Assembly (NCBI GenBank): GCA_905233825.1 | Contig: CAJOFE010000015.1 | Location: 1 to 52,643, forward strand | Length of the DNA: 52,643 nt | Reading direction: 5' to 3' | Origin: an uncultured Prevotella sp. | GTDB taxonomy: Bacteria; Bacteroidota; Bacteroidia; Bacteroidales; Bacteroidaceae | In this document: positions 26,801 to 33,958 of the stretch, piece by piece | Position numbering within the stretch: position 1 is the first letter of the stretch | Layout of the letters: the number at the start of each line of letters is the position of its first letter | Notes under the pieces: model-generated | The model's input: only the letters and a program-made list of their open reading frames with translations | Told to the model about the DNA's origin: nothing | Database searches by the model: none | Program-made: the position numbers and the translations under genes

Positions 26801-28350
26801 AGCAGGTCGCCATCCCAATAGATGCGCTGGTTCAGGTGGCTCCAGTAGAGGGCATCGTTGGTACCTTCGGTGGCAGGACCACCGGAGATAATCTTGTCGG
26901 CCACTGTGCTGATCAGGCCAGATTGTGTGCTGCGTGCCAGCGAGCCGGGAAACTGGTCGGAGAAATTTCCAGCCAGTGCACGTCCGTCGTCGCTGGTCGA
27001 TTGCAGACGATAATATATCTGTCCTGTGGTGGCATTCCAATAGGTACAGGCTGGCGACGATTCATTACAGTTGAACTGCTCCTGCCCGTGCCGGTAGGGG
27101 TCGAGGTCTGAGCAGTGCTGTGCGTCGCCGTGTCCCAGACCAGTGGTGCAAAGTCCCTGTCCGTTATCGTCGATAACCATCGAACCAAACATGATTTCAT
27201 CACGCCCGTCCCAATCCACATCGGCAATTTGGTAATTATGGAATCCCTGACCGAAGTAGGGACTGCTTGAGCTATATTCGTTCCAGCGCCAGCGTTGTGT
27301 CAGTTCGTGAGTCTCTGGGTTTACGTCTAAGGCACACATCTTGTGACGGGTGTAGCAACCGCGTCCTAAGAAGATGCTGGGATGGCGACCGTCTAAGAAT
27401 GGGGCACCGAAGTAGTGTTTGGTGCAGCGATGGCCTAGGATGCCGGATCCCCAGATGTTTCCCTCGGCACTGCTGCCCAGCAGGTCATTGGTCTCACCCT
27501 GCTCATAGCGGGGCAGGGGATAGGCCATAGGAGTCCAGTTGTCACTGCCGTCCCAACCGTAGGGTTCGCCCGTCTCTCCGTTCAGGTAGAGCAGGTATTC
27601 GGCACCCTCATTGGTGTAGGAGTTGCGTGGGGCGTAATAGTTCATGTTGCCGATGTTGATATCCTTGCCCGTGGCAGTATGGATAATCATGTTGTCGGCA
27701 CCACGCATCAGACATTCGGCCTTGCCGTCCTGATCCCAGTCGTAGGCCACCATATCCCACTGCTCGTCGGCCTCGGCCATCATGTTGGGGCCCAGGTCTA
27801 TCCACCACAGACGTTGGCCTTGCAACGTGTAGCACTCATAGAGGTTGAAATCAGTCTTGTTGCTGCTGTTGAGCAGGTCGCCACCAGTATTGTTGCGTTT
27901 GATGATGAACTCGGTGATGCCGTCGCCGGTGACGTCACCTAATGAAATGTCGTTGATTTCATACTTTGAGGTCACGTCCTTGCCGTTGCGGTTGGTGACA
28001 CCTTTGATGCTGATGTCCTTGTACTGGGCACTCCAGCGCGTCACCTCGGCACATCTCTCCTGCTCTACACCACGCACAATGGCCGCTACCTGATATTTTG
28101 AGGTTGCTTTGCCTTCCTTGTCTGTGTAGTTCGATACTGTGAGAGGTTCTGCGTTCACTTTCACGCCGTCGCGGTAGAGGTTATATTGCGTATCGTAATA
28201 TTCCTCGCCGAAAATCCTCCAGCTTATAAAATTGCCTGAGCCGGAAGGCATGGCAACGAGTCCGCGATCCAGCTTGTCTGTATGACGTTGAGCCTGAATG
28301 CCCATCATGCTGAAAAGCAGGGCTGCCCATACGATAATCAGTCTCTTCAT
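23851..28350 (-). CDS. PL11 rhamnogalacturonan lyase with beta-repeat region and T9SS tail
   Basis: A 1499-residue secreted protein. After a signal peptide (1-20), residues about 21-640 are a family 11 polysaccharide lyase, which cuts the rhamnogalacturonan I backbone of pectin. Ca-binding type repeats are visible as GDVTGDGITEF, YDWDQDGKAE and ADVDWDGRDE, and GYNQPPHKSYFLG closes the domain. Residues about 650-1440 are a long run of autotransporter-associated beta-strand repeats (LVKQGDGILSL, LVKQGTGMLTI, LTKKGTGWMKL, LVKMGNGKATW). The last 50 residues (FDIYDTRGRLV, LPAGIYVYEGRKFIVK) are a T9SS sorting domain. So it is probably displayed on the cell surface. First gene of an operon with GH3 and the symporter. 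Confidence 0.92.
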   Translation of the reverse strand: MKRLIIVWAALLFSMMGIQAQRHTDKLDRGLVAMPSGSGNFISWRIFGEEYYDTQYNLYRDGVKVNAEPLTVSNYTDKEGKATSKYQVAAIVRGVEQERCAEVTRWSAQYKDISIKGVTNRNGKDVTSKYEINDISLGDVTGDGITEFIIKRNNTGGDLLNSSNKTDFNLYECYTLQGQRLWWIDLGPNMMAEADEQWDMVAYDWDQDGKAECLMRGADNMIIHTATGKDINIGNMNYYAPRNSYTNEGAEYLLYLNGETGEPYGWDGSDNWTPMAYPLPRYEQGETNDLLGSSAEGNIWGSGILGHRCTKHYFGAPFLDGRHPSIFLGRGCYTRHKMCALDVNPETHELTQRWRWNEYSSSSPYFGQGFHNYQIADVDWDGRDEIMFGSMVIDDNGQGLCTTGLGHGDAQHCSDLDPYRHGQEQFNCNESSPACTYWNATTGQIYYRLQSTSDDGRALAGNFSDQFPGSLARSTQSGLISTVADKIISGGPATEGTNDALYWSHLNQRIYWDGDLLDEVFDSPGSNARSGAIYKPGGGRLITMDGTNTANSSKNNPGAIADIIGDWREEVVMRNGTQGSKTIRIFTTNTPTTYGIYTLWHDHQYRNAMVWQCMGYNQPPHKSYFLGQMEGITQAPPPLTMTGRTEITNGGTIGTQHNNLHVIVCETNDTKITIADGAQPWVATFNVPSWVQGTNSTIKNGGAKINYDYFTCTLEGAGFSGTTRLVKQGDGILSLPNVEQRHTGNTDIWAGVVNFDGSMLHSPLWMNRFAELNSDGGQFRSIRMDYDAKLRPGHTDHIGTITTDSLMLGFGARVIFDIYNDQLQSDQIVAKLLSIEKKNWQYGPKYLTPVFEFSSHGAEGEDPATGSYLLGTVETLQGSLDDIRIEGLGTKMKAKLELTDGKLYLIISGVRDAGSVTWTGNESNIWNMAGAENFLSGDGQSDIFVTGDNVRFDDTATKFTVTLNGDLEADTVLVDNTKAYTFSGTGALVGNTTLVKQGTGMLTIKTDNSYTGGNRLSGGIVSISSLANTNQPKGNLGGVTTQAAKFVMENGAELRTTAAVTNGSPIKFESEQGGIINNAQDFVVDKAMSGTMLTKKGTGWMKLNVSNTGLTRLIIQAGTVQCVNANTPAKTVEFQGGTLNENTGTSYAIVMAEGKNGTWNLVNDATYSNKVTGKGTLTVSCPVRSGGSGADKWYATRTRVALNLKDFEGTLKPVSNGDPTGRFTLDTSNGMPNGTMNIAADVEVQNSGKTFRIGRLAGNGKLGGSCTFSNGASVGANTWQVGNDEDWTFNGKVTANANLVKMGNGKATWNGASDNTGTTSINEGELCLGANALLGTGRLTVGENGILSCLSKTKALTNSATTIKGVLAITATRCATATNNGCTNFEFTKGLTIDGTIRIVPADNNTLQVGDSIRIFTAASFSGTPKFDMQGGIEWDTSRISEGLLFVKSIETAISPLTTHHAPFDIYDTRGRLVRANATNTEGLPAGIYVYEGRKFIVK

Positions 28351-28399
28351 GTTTTAGGAGATCCTTTATAATAATGTGTTAGCTTTTTCTTTTTGCGTG

Positions 28400-28407
28400 C
28401 AAAATTA
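28400..28407 (-). promoter_or_regulatory. -7 box of the PL11 operon
   Basis: TAATTTTG followed by CACG on the minus strand, 49 bases before the PL11 start. No clear -33 element. Confidence 0.55.
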
Positions 28408-28439
28408 CAAAAAAATGGTGAAAGGTGAGTGGTGAATGG

Positions 28440-28490
28440 CGTTTTTTTTGTTTTTTTACCTTTTTGTTTTCTTACCTTTTTGCCTTTTTT
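28440..28490 (+). repeat. T-rich TTTTTACC/TTTTTGCC repeat
   Basis: Degenerate 8-12-bp pyrimidine units directly upstream of the tcdA promoter. Reading frames through it look like signal peptides but are repeat artefacts. Confidence 0.55.
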
Positions 28491-28492
28491 CG

Positions 28493-28500
28493 TACCTTTG
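28493..28500 (+). promoter_or_regulatory. -7 box of tcdA
   Basis: TACCTTTG on the plus strand, 28 bases before the ATG at 28529. Confidence 0.6.
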
Positions 28501-28528
28501 CCCGCAAAATCATTATTTGCAGTTGGTA

Positions 28529-29305
28529 ATGGAAACGGTCAGTACTACAAACTTGGAGGCAACCGATGGCTTTGCTGCTTTCCGGAGAGTGCAACTCCTG
28601 CTGGGCGAGACGGCGATGAACAGCATTGCCCGCAAGCGGGTGATAGTCTTTGGTGTTGGAGGGGTGGGTAGCTGGTGTGCCGAGTGCTTGGTGCGTAGCG
28701 GTATCTCACGGCTGACGCTGGTGGATAGCGATCGTGTGTGTATCACCAATATCAACCGTCAGCTGATGGCAACCACGCTGACCGTGGGTCGTGCGAAGGT
28801 TGATGCTTTGAAAGAGCGGCTGCTCTCCATCAATCCTCAGGCTGAGATAACGGCCTTGCAGAAAGTCTTTACTGAAGAGACGGCCAGCGAATTCCAGATA
28901 GCAGGCTACGACTATGTCATCGATGCCATCGACTCGCTGAAAGACAAGGCTGCGCTCATCCTGACGGCCTGCCAGACCGATGCAACGTTGTTTTCTTCGA
29001 TGGGAGCCGCATTGAAGTTAGACCCTACTCGCATCAAGACAGCTGAGTTCTGGAAGGTGAACGGCGACCCGTTGGCCCGTGCCTTGCGAAAGAAATTCAA
29101 GCTTCAGGGGCGTTTCCCTGAAAGGAAGTTCCTGTGTGTCTATTCCGACGAATTGTTGCAGAACATGGGCAATCCTCCAACCGAGGGCGAGGAGCCCTCA
29201 ATGTTCAACAAGCCGCAGACTAACGGCACGCTGGCCCATATCACAGCCATCTTCGGGTGTATGCTCGCAGGGCTTGTAATACAGGATGTTACGGCACGTG
29301 GCTGA
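28529..29305 (+). CDS. tcdA: tRNA threonylcarbamoyladenosine dehydratase
   Basis: A 258-residue E1-like (ThiF/MoeB/HesA) protein of the TcdA/CsdL group, which cyclises the t6A modification at position 37 of ANN-reading tRNAs using ATP. The nucleotide-binding GVGGVGSWCAECLVRSG is at residues 42-58, LVDSDRVCITNINRQL follows, and the C-terminus has the NGTLAHITAIFGCMLAG helix. The chosen ATG at 28529 starts the conserved RRVQLLLGETAM region a few residues later; the longer frame upstream runs through the promoter and a T-rich repeat. A strong stem-loop follows the stop. Confidence 0.93.
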   Translation: METVSTTNLEATDGFAAFRRVQLLLGETAMNSIARKRVIVFGVGGVGSWCAECLVRSGISRLTLVDSDRVCITNINRQLMATTLTVGRAKVDALKERLLSINPQAEITALQKVFTEETASEFQIAGYDYVIDAIDSLKDKAALILTACQTDATLFSSMGAALKLDPTRIKTAEFWKVNGDPLARALRKKFKLQGRFPERKFLCVYSDELLQNMGNPPTEGEEPSMFNKPQTNGTLAHITAIFGCMLAGLVIQDVTARG

Positions 29306-29307
29306 AT

Positions 29308-29347
29308 GCAAAAAGAAAGCGATGGGTCAATTTTACTTTCTTTTTGC
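29308..29347 (+). terminator. Stem-loop after tcdA
   Basis: A perfect 12-bp stem (GCAAAAAGAAAG and its complement) with a 16-base loop, starting 3 bases after the stop. The 3' arm is T-rich, so it is a plausible intrinsic terminator. Confidence 0.7.
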
Positions 29348-29367
29348 AAAATAAATCCGTAAAAACG

Positions 29368-29398
29368 TTTGCACTTTAATATTATTTTCGTACCTTTG
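29368..29398 (+). promoter_or_regulatory. Promoter of asnA
   Basis: TTTG (29368-29371), 19 bases, then TACCTTTG (29391-29398): a full Bacteroidetes promoter 33 bases upstream of the ATG. Confidence 0.8.
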
Positions 29399-29431
29399 CA
29401 GCGCAAATTAGAAATACGAGGTAAAAAGATT

Positions 29432-30469
29432 ATGAGCAAGATCATTCAACCTGTTGATTACCAGCGACTGCTGGATATGCGTCAGACCGAGCAGGGCATC
29501 AAACTTATCAAAGAGTTTTTCCAACAGAACCTGAGTACTGAGTTGCGCCTGCGCCGTGTGACGGCTCCTTTGTTTGTGCTGAAGGGCCTAGGCATCAACG
29601 ACGACCTGAACGGTGTTGAGCGCCCTGTGTCGTTCCCCATCAAGGACCTGGGCGATGCCCGTGCTGAGGTGGTGCACTCGCTGGCTAAGTGGAAGCGTCT
29701 CACGCTGGCTGAATATCAGATAGAGGCTGGCTATGGCGTATATACTGACATGAATGCCATCCGTGCCGACGAGGAACTCGACAACCTGCATTCGCTCTAT
29801 GTTGATCAATGGGACTGGGAGGCAGTCATCAGCCGCGAAGACCGTACGCTGTCTTTCCTGAAAGGTGTCGTGGAGCGCATCTATGCAGCCATCCGCCGCA
29901 CGGAGTACCTCACCTGCGAGACCTATCCGCAGTTGAAACCCTTCCTGCCCGAGAAGATACATTTCATTCATGCCGAGGAACTGCTACGCATGTATCCTGA
30001 CAAGACTCCGAAAGAGCGTGAGGATGCTATCTGCGAGGCCTATGGCGCCGTCTTTATCATCGGTATAGGCGGAAAACTCTCCAATGGCGAGAAGCACGAC
30101 GGACGTGCTCCCGATTATGATGACTGGAGCACCGTAGCCGAGAATGGCTATAAGGGACTCAATGGCGACATCCTCATCTGGTATCCCGTCCTGGGACGTA
30201 GCATCGAGCTCTCGTCTATGGGTATCCGCGTTGATAAGGAGAGCCTGTTGCGTCAGCTTCAGTTAGAGGGACAGGAACAGCGCGAACAGCTTTATTTCCA
30301 CCAGCAGTTACTTAGTGGCCGACTGCCGTTGAGCATCGGTGGTGGCATCGGGCAGAGCCGCCTCTGTATGGTGCTCCTGCATAAAGCCCATATCGGTGAG
30401 ATTCAGGCCAGCATCTGGCCCGACGACATGCGTCAGGAGTGCCGTCGCTTAGGGATGCCGCTTATATAA
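29432..30469 (+). CDS. asnA: Aspartate-ammonia ligase (asparagine synthetase A)
   Basis: A 345-residue ammonia-dependent asparagine synthetase with the class II aminoacyl-tRNA-synthetase fold. Key segments are ERPVSFPIKDLGDARAEVVHSLAKWKR near 65, IEAGYGVYTDMNAIRADE, VDQWDWEAVI, and the C-terminal GGGIGQSRLCMVLL motif 3 region. The length is close to the 330 of the E. coli enzyme. The ATG at 29432 is chosen because the upstream extension covers the promoter. It stands alone between a terminator hairpin and a convergent gene, and is another ammonia-assimilating enzyme in this window besides GlnN. Confidence 0.96.
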   Translation: MSKIIQPVDYQRLLDMRQTEQGIKLIKEFFQQNLSTELRLRRVTAPLFVLKGLGINDDLNGVERPVSFPIKDLGDARAEVVHSLAKWKRLTLAEYQIEAGYGVYTDMNAIRADEELDNLHSLYVDQWDWEAVISREDRTLSFLKGVVERIYAAIRRTEYLTCETYPQLKPFLPEKIHFIHAEELLRMYPDKTPKEREDAICEAYGAVFIIGIGGKLSNGEKHDGRAPDYDDWSTVAENGYKGLNGDILIWYPVLGRSIELSSMGIRVDKESLLRQLQLEGQEQREQLYFHQQLLSGRLPLSIGGGIGQSRLCMVLLHKAHIGEIQASIWPDDMRQECRRLGMPLI

Positions 30470-30492
30470 CCGATAACAAACAGCTCAATTGA

Positions 30493-31656
30493 TTATATCC
30501 CTTTTCCTGTCCATAGTCGAGGCAGAAATTGGGTTACTGGCCAGACCTCAATGCCATTCAGCTTTCTTGGACTTTCTTCCATCGATAATATAATCAGTTT
30601 GGCATTTGGGTGCTCTTCATTAAAGGCCTTTAACCCTTTAGTGTCACTTGACGCCACATGGTCTGACGCCTTGACTTCTATGGCTGCTTCTACTTGATTG
30701 GTATTAGCATCGCAGATCAGCGCATCAACCTCGTATTTGTTGTCAAGTGTACGCCAATATGCCAATTTCTTGTTTTCGTCAAAATTGTAGGAAAGATAGG
30801 CCTTAAGTTCCTGAATAATCAGATGCTCCAGGGCATGACCATAAAAGTCTGTGCCAGGCTGGAGAGGATGGCGATGGAGCAGGTAGTTGGGGATAGCTAC
30901 ATCAAAGTAATAGAACTTTGGCGATTGTATCAATCTGCGTTTCACTACTTTGGTGTAGGCTGGCAGATAAAACCCTAGCATTGTTTCTTCCAGTATAGCG
31001 AAATACTCCTTTACCGTCTTTGACGACACGCCACAATCCTGTGCAATATTAGTATAGTTTACAATTTCCGAATTGCTCAGAGCTGCTACCTGCAAGAAAC
31101 GCGTAAAGGCATCCAGCTGGCGTACAACGGCTTCCTCTACAATTTCCTGCTGTAGGTAGTCGCCAATATAAGCTTGTATGCGTTTCGAGGGATCCGCTAC
31201 CAGATAGTGACGTGGTAGCATGCCATTATTCAGCGCGCGATGGAGATCAAAATCAGGAATCTCTGTACTTACTAATGGGAACAGCGTGCGCCGTAAAGCT
31301 CTTCCCCCCAATAGGTTGGCACCACTGCGACGCAATTTGCGGGCACTGGAGCCGCTGAGTATGAATCGCAATCTGCGATTCTCTATCAGCCAGTGTACCT
31401 CGTCGAGCAGTGCCGGTACTTTCTGCACCTCGTCGATAATCACCAGTTCTCCCTCATCCAACAATTCACATTCCTCTCTTAGCAAGGCTGGTCGTAGTTG
31501 AAGTGCCATTCTTACATCTGTCTTTAATAAGTCGTATAGGCGAGCTTTAGGAAAGAGCATCTTCAGTAGCGTACTCTTTCCTGTTTGACGGCTGCCCCAG
31601 AGAAACAGACTGTCTTCTTCAATTTCCTTTAGTTTCAGAATTCTTTCCAGTATCAT
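30493..31656 (-). CDS. AAA ATPase with DUF4143 nuclease-like C-terminus
   Basis: A 387-residue protein of the common AAA_14 plus DUF4143 family. The N-terminal ATPase has Walker A WGSRQTGKSTLL (about residues 20-31) and Walker B LVIIDEVQKVP. A winged-helix-like middle (CGVSSKTVKEYFAILEET) follows. The C-terminal DUF4143 part carries KYEVDALI and AAIEVKASD, a PD-(D/E)XK-like set of acidic and lysine residues. The family is abundant in gut Bacteroidetes and often linked to mobile or defence regions; its substrate is unknown. It is at the edge of the AT-rich accessory region, with its own promoter and a hairpin upstream. Confidence 0.92.
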   Translation of the reverse strand: MILERILKLKEIEEDSLFLWGSRQTGKSTLLKMLFPKARLYDLLKTDVRMALQLRPALLREECELLDEGELVIIDEVQKVPALLDEVHWLIENRRLRFILSGSSARKLRRSGANLLGGRALRRTLFPLVSTEIPDFDLHRALNNGMLPRHYLVADPSKRIQAYIGDYLQQEIVEEAVVRQLDAFTRFLQVAALSNSEIVNYTNIAQDCGVSSKTVKEYFAILEETMLGFYLPAYTKVVKRRLIQSPKFYYFDVAIPNYLLHRHPLQPGTDFYGHALEHLIIQELKAYLSYNFDENKKLAYWRTLDNKYEVDALICDANTNQVEAAIEVKASDHVASSDTKGLKAFNEEHPNAKLIILSMEESPRKLNGIEVWPVTQFLPRLWTGKGI

Positions 31657-31691
31657 ACCATATCAGTTTGCTATTTGCATCATTCATGCCG

Positions 31692-31722
31692 CAAAGATAA
31701 GAAATAATCATGAAATCACCAA
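31692..31722 (-). promoter_or_regulatory. Promoter of the DUF4143 ATPase gene
   Basis: TTG (31720-31722), 20 bases, then TATCTTTG (31692-31699) on the minus strand. Confidence 0.7.
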
Positions 31723-31739
31723 GAAAATTGCTAAAAATC

Positions 31740-31786
31740 TGAAACGTTACTTCAAATATTCACTGAAAATCTGAAGTAGCGTTTCA
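31740..31786. repeat. 15-bp inverted repeat upstream of the DUF4143 gene
   Basis: TGAAACGTTACTTCA and its inverse (one G-T mismatch) are separated by 17 bases. They lie about 20 bp upstream of the -33 element of the ATPase promoter. It could be an operator bound as a dimer. Nothing else is seen from 31787 to about 31910 except AT-rich sequence. Confidence 0.6.
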
Positions 31787-31913
31787 AATATTCCGTTATT
31801 TTCGTAATAGGGCGAATAGGCGAAATAGACTTCTCAGCCCTGCAGTTTTTTCTTTTTGCACCTCAAGTGTACAAAACACATTTCTTATTAAATCTTAAAT
31901 AATAAGTAAGTTC

Positions 31914-31945
31914 TTGCGAAGTTAAGCGTCTTTTTACTATATTTG
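31914..31945 (+). promoter_or_regulatory. Promoter of the structured RNA
   Basis: TTG (31914-31916), 21 bases, then TATATTTG (31938-31945). Transcription would begin near 31950, exactly where the pairing described for the RNA begins. Confidence 0.7.
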
Positions 31946-31949
31946 TAGC

Positions 31950-32200
31950 GTCAAAAGCGGACTCTCTATAGGAGTTTGGCTTGCGATAGGGCGTTTAGCG
32001 AAGTTATCCGCTGTTGAATCTGGACAATTCACTTCGTATGGATAATGAGCAGGAACGCCCACGCGATTGATATTTTACTCCCTTCTGGGGAATATTATAT
32101 CGTTTGGCGTGGGCTTTGCTTATTACATACGAAGGCAGTCCAGAGCCAAACAGCGTAATGAGTTGAGAGTTCCCACGCCTTTAACTATTAACCGCTGACT
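31950..32200 (+). ncRNA. Rod-shaped structured RNA, possibly 6S-like
   Basis: About 250 nt that fold end to end. 31950-31952 and 31956-31960 pair with 32197-32199 and 32192-32196. 31989-31994 pairs with 32175-32180. After an asymmetric internal loop of about 14/19 nt, 32009-32015 pairs with 32149-32155, 32020-32025 with 32138-32143, 32032-32040 with 32126-32134, and 32057-32064 with 32107-32114. A CCC-TTCT-GGGG tip closes the rod. It has its own promoter. One long hairpin with a central bubble is the architecture of 6S RNA, but I cannot confirm that identity. It could instead be a structured leader of the gene at 32246, which lacks its own TAnnTTTG box. Confidence 0.7.
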
Positions 32201-32245
32201 TCTGGGGATTGGTTAGCTTATTGTTTAATATAAAACCAAGAAACT

Positions 32246-32737
32246 ATGAAAAAGTTATTATCTTTCGTGGTGACAGCACTTCTGTCTGTCACGGCTTTTG
32301 CTCAAACGCCATTCGTCACTTTTGAGGCGGTACCTAGTCGTTCATACAGCGTTCCAAGAGTTACCCTTCCTGACCCAACAGAAAGTTATAGAAGAGCCCA
32401 AGCGCAGGCCCAAGCGCAAGCTCAAGCATATGCACAAGCAATGCAAATTGTCTCAAACGAAACCGTATCTACTACTGGCTACGAGCTATATTCTGGTAAA
32501 AATTTCCCAATGAAGGTAAGGATTATAAAGCGGAGGAATGGTGATGTGTCATTCACGTGCATTGGAATCAAGAAAAACAATGTTTGGAAACCATACGATA
32601 ATGGTATTGCTTCTCTAGAGGAAATGTACAATCAAGTAACTACTGATTCTGACAAGTCTTGGATTTTGGAACTGATGGAATTAGGAAACTTTATGCTTAT
32701 AATTAATCCCGAAAAAGAAGTGTACATAATTGAGTAG
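32246..32737 (+). CDS. Hypothetical secreted protein with AQ repeat
   Basis: A 163-residue secreted protein. The signal peptide is at 1-19 (cleavage after AFA). Residues about 50-66 are an alternating Ala-Gln run (AQAQAQAQAQAYAQAMQ) encoded by a GCNCAA-type microsatellite. The C-terminal 90 residues (YELYSGKNFPMKVRIIKRRNG, VSFTCIGIKKNN) look like a small beta domain and resemble no family I can name. It is AT-rich relative to the core genes. It lies 46 bases after the structured RNA and may share its transcript. Confidence 0.7.
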   Translation: MKKLLSFVVTALLSVTAFAQTPFVTFEAVPSRSYSVPRVTLPDPTESYRRAQAQAQAQAQAYAQAMQIVSNETVSTTGYELYSGKNFPMKVRIIKRRNGDVSFTCIGIKKNNVWKPYDNGIASLEEMYNQVTTDSDKSWILELMELGNFMLIINPEKEVYIIE

Positions 32738-32821
32738 TTGCTTCAGTGTTATTATTACTTATAATCACGAAAAGAAGAGATTGGCAGAGAAATTGTAGAT
32801 GACTTGAATATAGAAAATAGT

Positions 32822-33391
32822 ATGAAATCGATGACATTTAAAATATGGTTCGTAATTTGGGGATCCCTCATTGCTATACCTTCTTTAGGACAAATTAAAA
32901 TTAGTGGCTATTATGATGGCTACTGGGGAGAATGGGAAGATGCGTACATTTTTTCTATATATGGTGGATTTAATACTGTTGATGAATCCTTTCCCTATCT
33001 GAAAGTCTATGGTAATTATTCTGGTTTCTCCACTTATGCTAATACCGATCATCCATCTGCTTATATGTTTAAATTTCAAATAACAAACTACATAGCGCCA
33101 GATAAGAAAACGAGAAAATATCACCTAAAAAACAATAAATGGTACGAATATAGTGGTATCGTTGAATATTTCCTCAAAGATGAGCGTGAGACTATTAGAG
33201 ATATAATGACAAAAGGATCTATTTTCGGCAGAATTCCTGCAACTCAGTCCATATGGCCAGGTGCATTAAAGCGAACTGTTAACGCTACAATAAAAATCGC
33301 TCCATACAAAGACCATCCCAAAGTCTATAATATCTTTTTTGAAGGAGTTGGGGTGGGCATAGATTTAAATACACTATACTTTAATCAATAA
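32822..33391 (+). CDS. Hypothetical secreted protein
   Basis: A 189-residue protein of unknown function. From the ATG at 32822 there is a signal peptide (FKIWFVIWGSLIAIPSLGQ, cleavage near residue 23). The mature part is rich in Tyr, Gly and Asn, with ISGYYDGYWGEWEDAYIFSI at its start and VYNIFFEGVGVGIDL at its end, suggesting a beta-sandwich surface protein. The upstream TTG start at 32804 is less likely. The next gene begins 7 bases later, so the two are co-transcribed. Low G+C suggests recent acquisition. Confidence 0.7.
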   Translation: MKSMTFKIWFVIWGSLIAIPSLGQIKISGYYDGYWGEWEDAYIFSIYGGFNTVDESFPYLKVYGNYSGFSTYANTDHPSAYMFKFQITNYIAPDKKTRKYHLKNNKWYEYSGIVEYFLKDERETIRDIMTKGSIFGRIPATQSIWPGALKRTVNATIKIAPYKDHPKVYNIFFEGVGVGIDLNTLYFNQ

Positions 33392-33397
33392 GAGAGT

Positions 33398-33844
33398 ATG
33401 AACATCGGAAATAAAGCTAACGTCTTATTTGTAATCATTTCAACATTACTACTAATTAGTTGCAGTGATGAGCTGAAATTCGTCTGTACGGAAATTTCAT
33501 ACACAGGCTCTGACATGAGCCCTAAAGAAATTCAGAGAGATAAGGCAAAACATCTTGGATCAGAAGTTACGCTGATTTTTTATGATAATAGTGTAAAGCT
33601 ATGTCCAGAAGGTTCGAATAAAAGGGATGAATCTATGGTGTTGGATAAAGTCTATTCTGATGAATATAGATATAATGAATCGAAAAGATCAGGAGATTAT
33701 TATTGTGTGGACATTAAACTGGAAAAATGGTTCGGTTATATAAGATCTTTTACTTTAGACGCATATAAGAATGGCAATTTACAAGGCACAGCAACCTATA
33801 AACGTGATGAATGGTTGGAAGAAGTGATTGATTTCTTCAACTAA
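33398..33844 (+). CDS. Hypothetical lipoprotein
   Basis: A 148-residue lipoprotein with a typical signal (VLFVIISTLLLIS-C, Cys22). The mature part has a short beta-rich pattern (KFVCTEISYTG, VTLIFYDNSVKLC, YYCVDIKLEKWFGYI). No family recognised. It follows the preceding secreted protein by 6 bases and is the last gene before a good intrinsic terminator, so 32246-33844 looks like one small operon of envelope proteins. Confidence 0.72.
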   Translation: MNIGNKANVLFVIISTLLLISCSDELKFVCTEISYTGSDMSPKEIQRDKAKHLGSEVTLIFYDNSVKLCPEGSNKRDESMVLDKVYSDEYRYNESKRSGDYYCVDIKLEKWFGYIRSFTLDAYKNGNLQGTATYKRDEWLEEVIDFFN

Positions 33845-33862
33845 TGAAACTATTTCCTACAC

Positions 33863-33909
33863 CCAACCACCCATTTCGTACATTTTTCGTAGTGAGTGGT
33901 TGGTTTTTT
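33863..33909 (+). terminator. Intrinsic terminator of the 32.2-33.8 kb operon
   Basis: Stem CCAACCAC (33863-33870) with GTGGTTGG (33896-33903), followed by six T residues. The loop is 25 bases. The right arm overlaps the -33 region of the next promoter. Confidence 0.8.
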
Positions 33910-33930
33910 CAATTAAAAGTAGTACCTTTG
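33900..33930 (+). promoter_or_regulatory. Promoter of the 33959 gene
   Basis: TTG (33900-33902), 20 bases, then TACCTTTG (33923-33930). The ATG is 28 bases downstream. Confidence 0.7.
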
Positions 33931-33958
33931 CACCTCTATTAATATCAAATGCAATATT

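Noticed and set aside
28429..28528. N-terminal extension of TcdA resembling a signal peptide
   Set aside because: It is encoded by a T-rich simple repeat that includes the TACCTTTG promoter box. TcdA is cytoplasmic and the ATG at 28529 fits.
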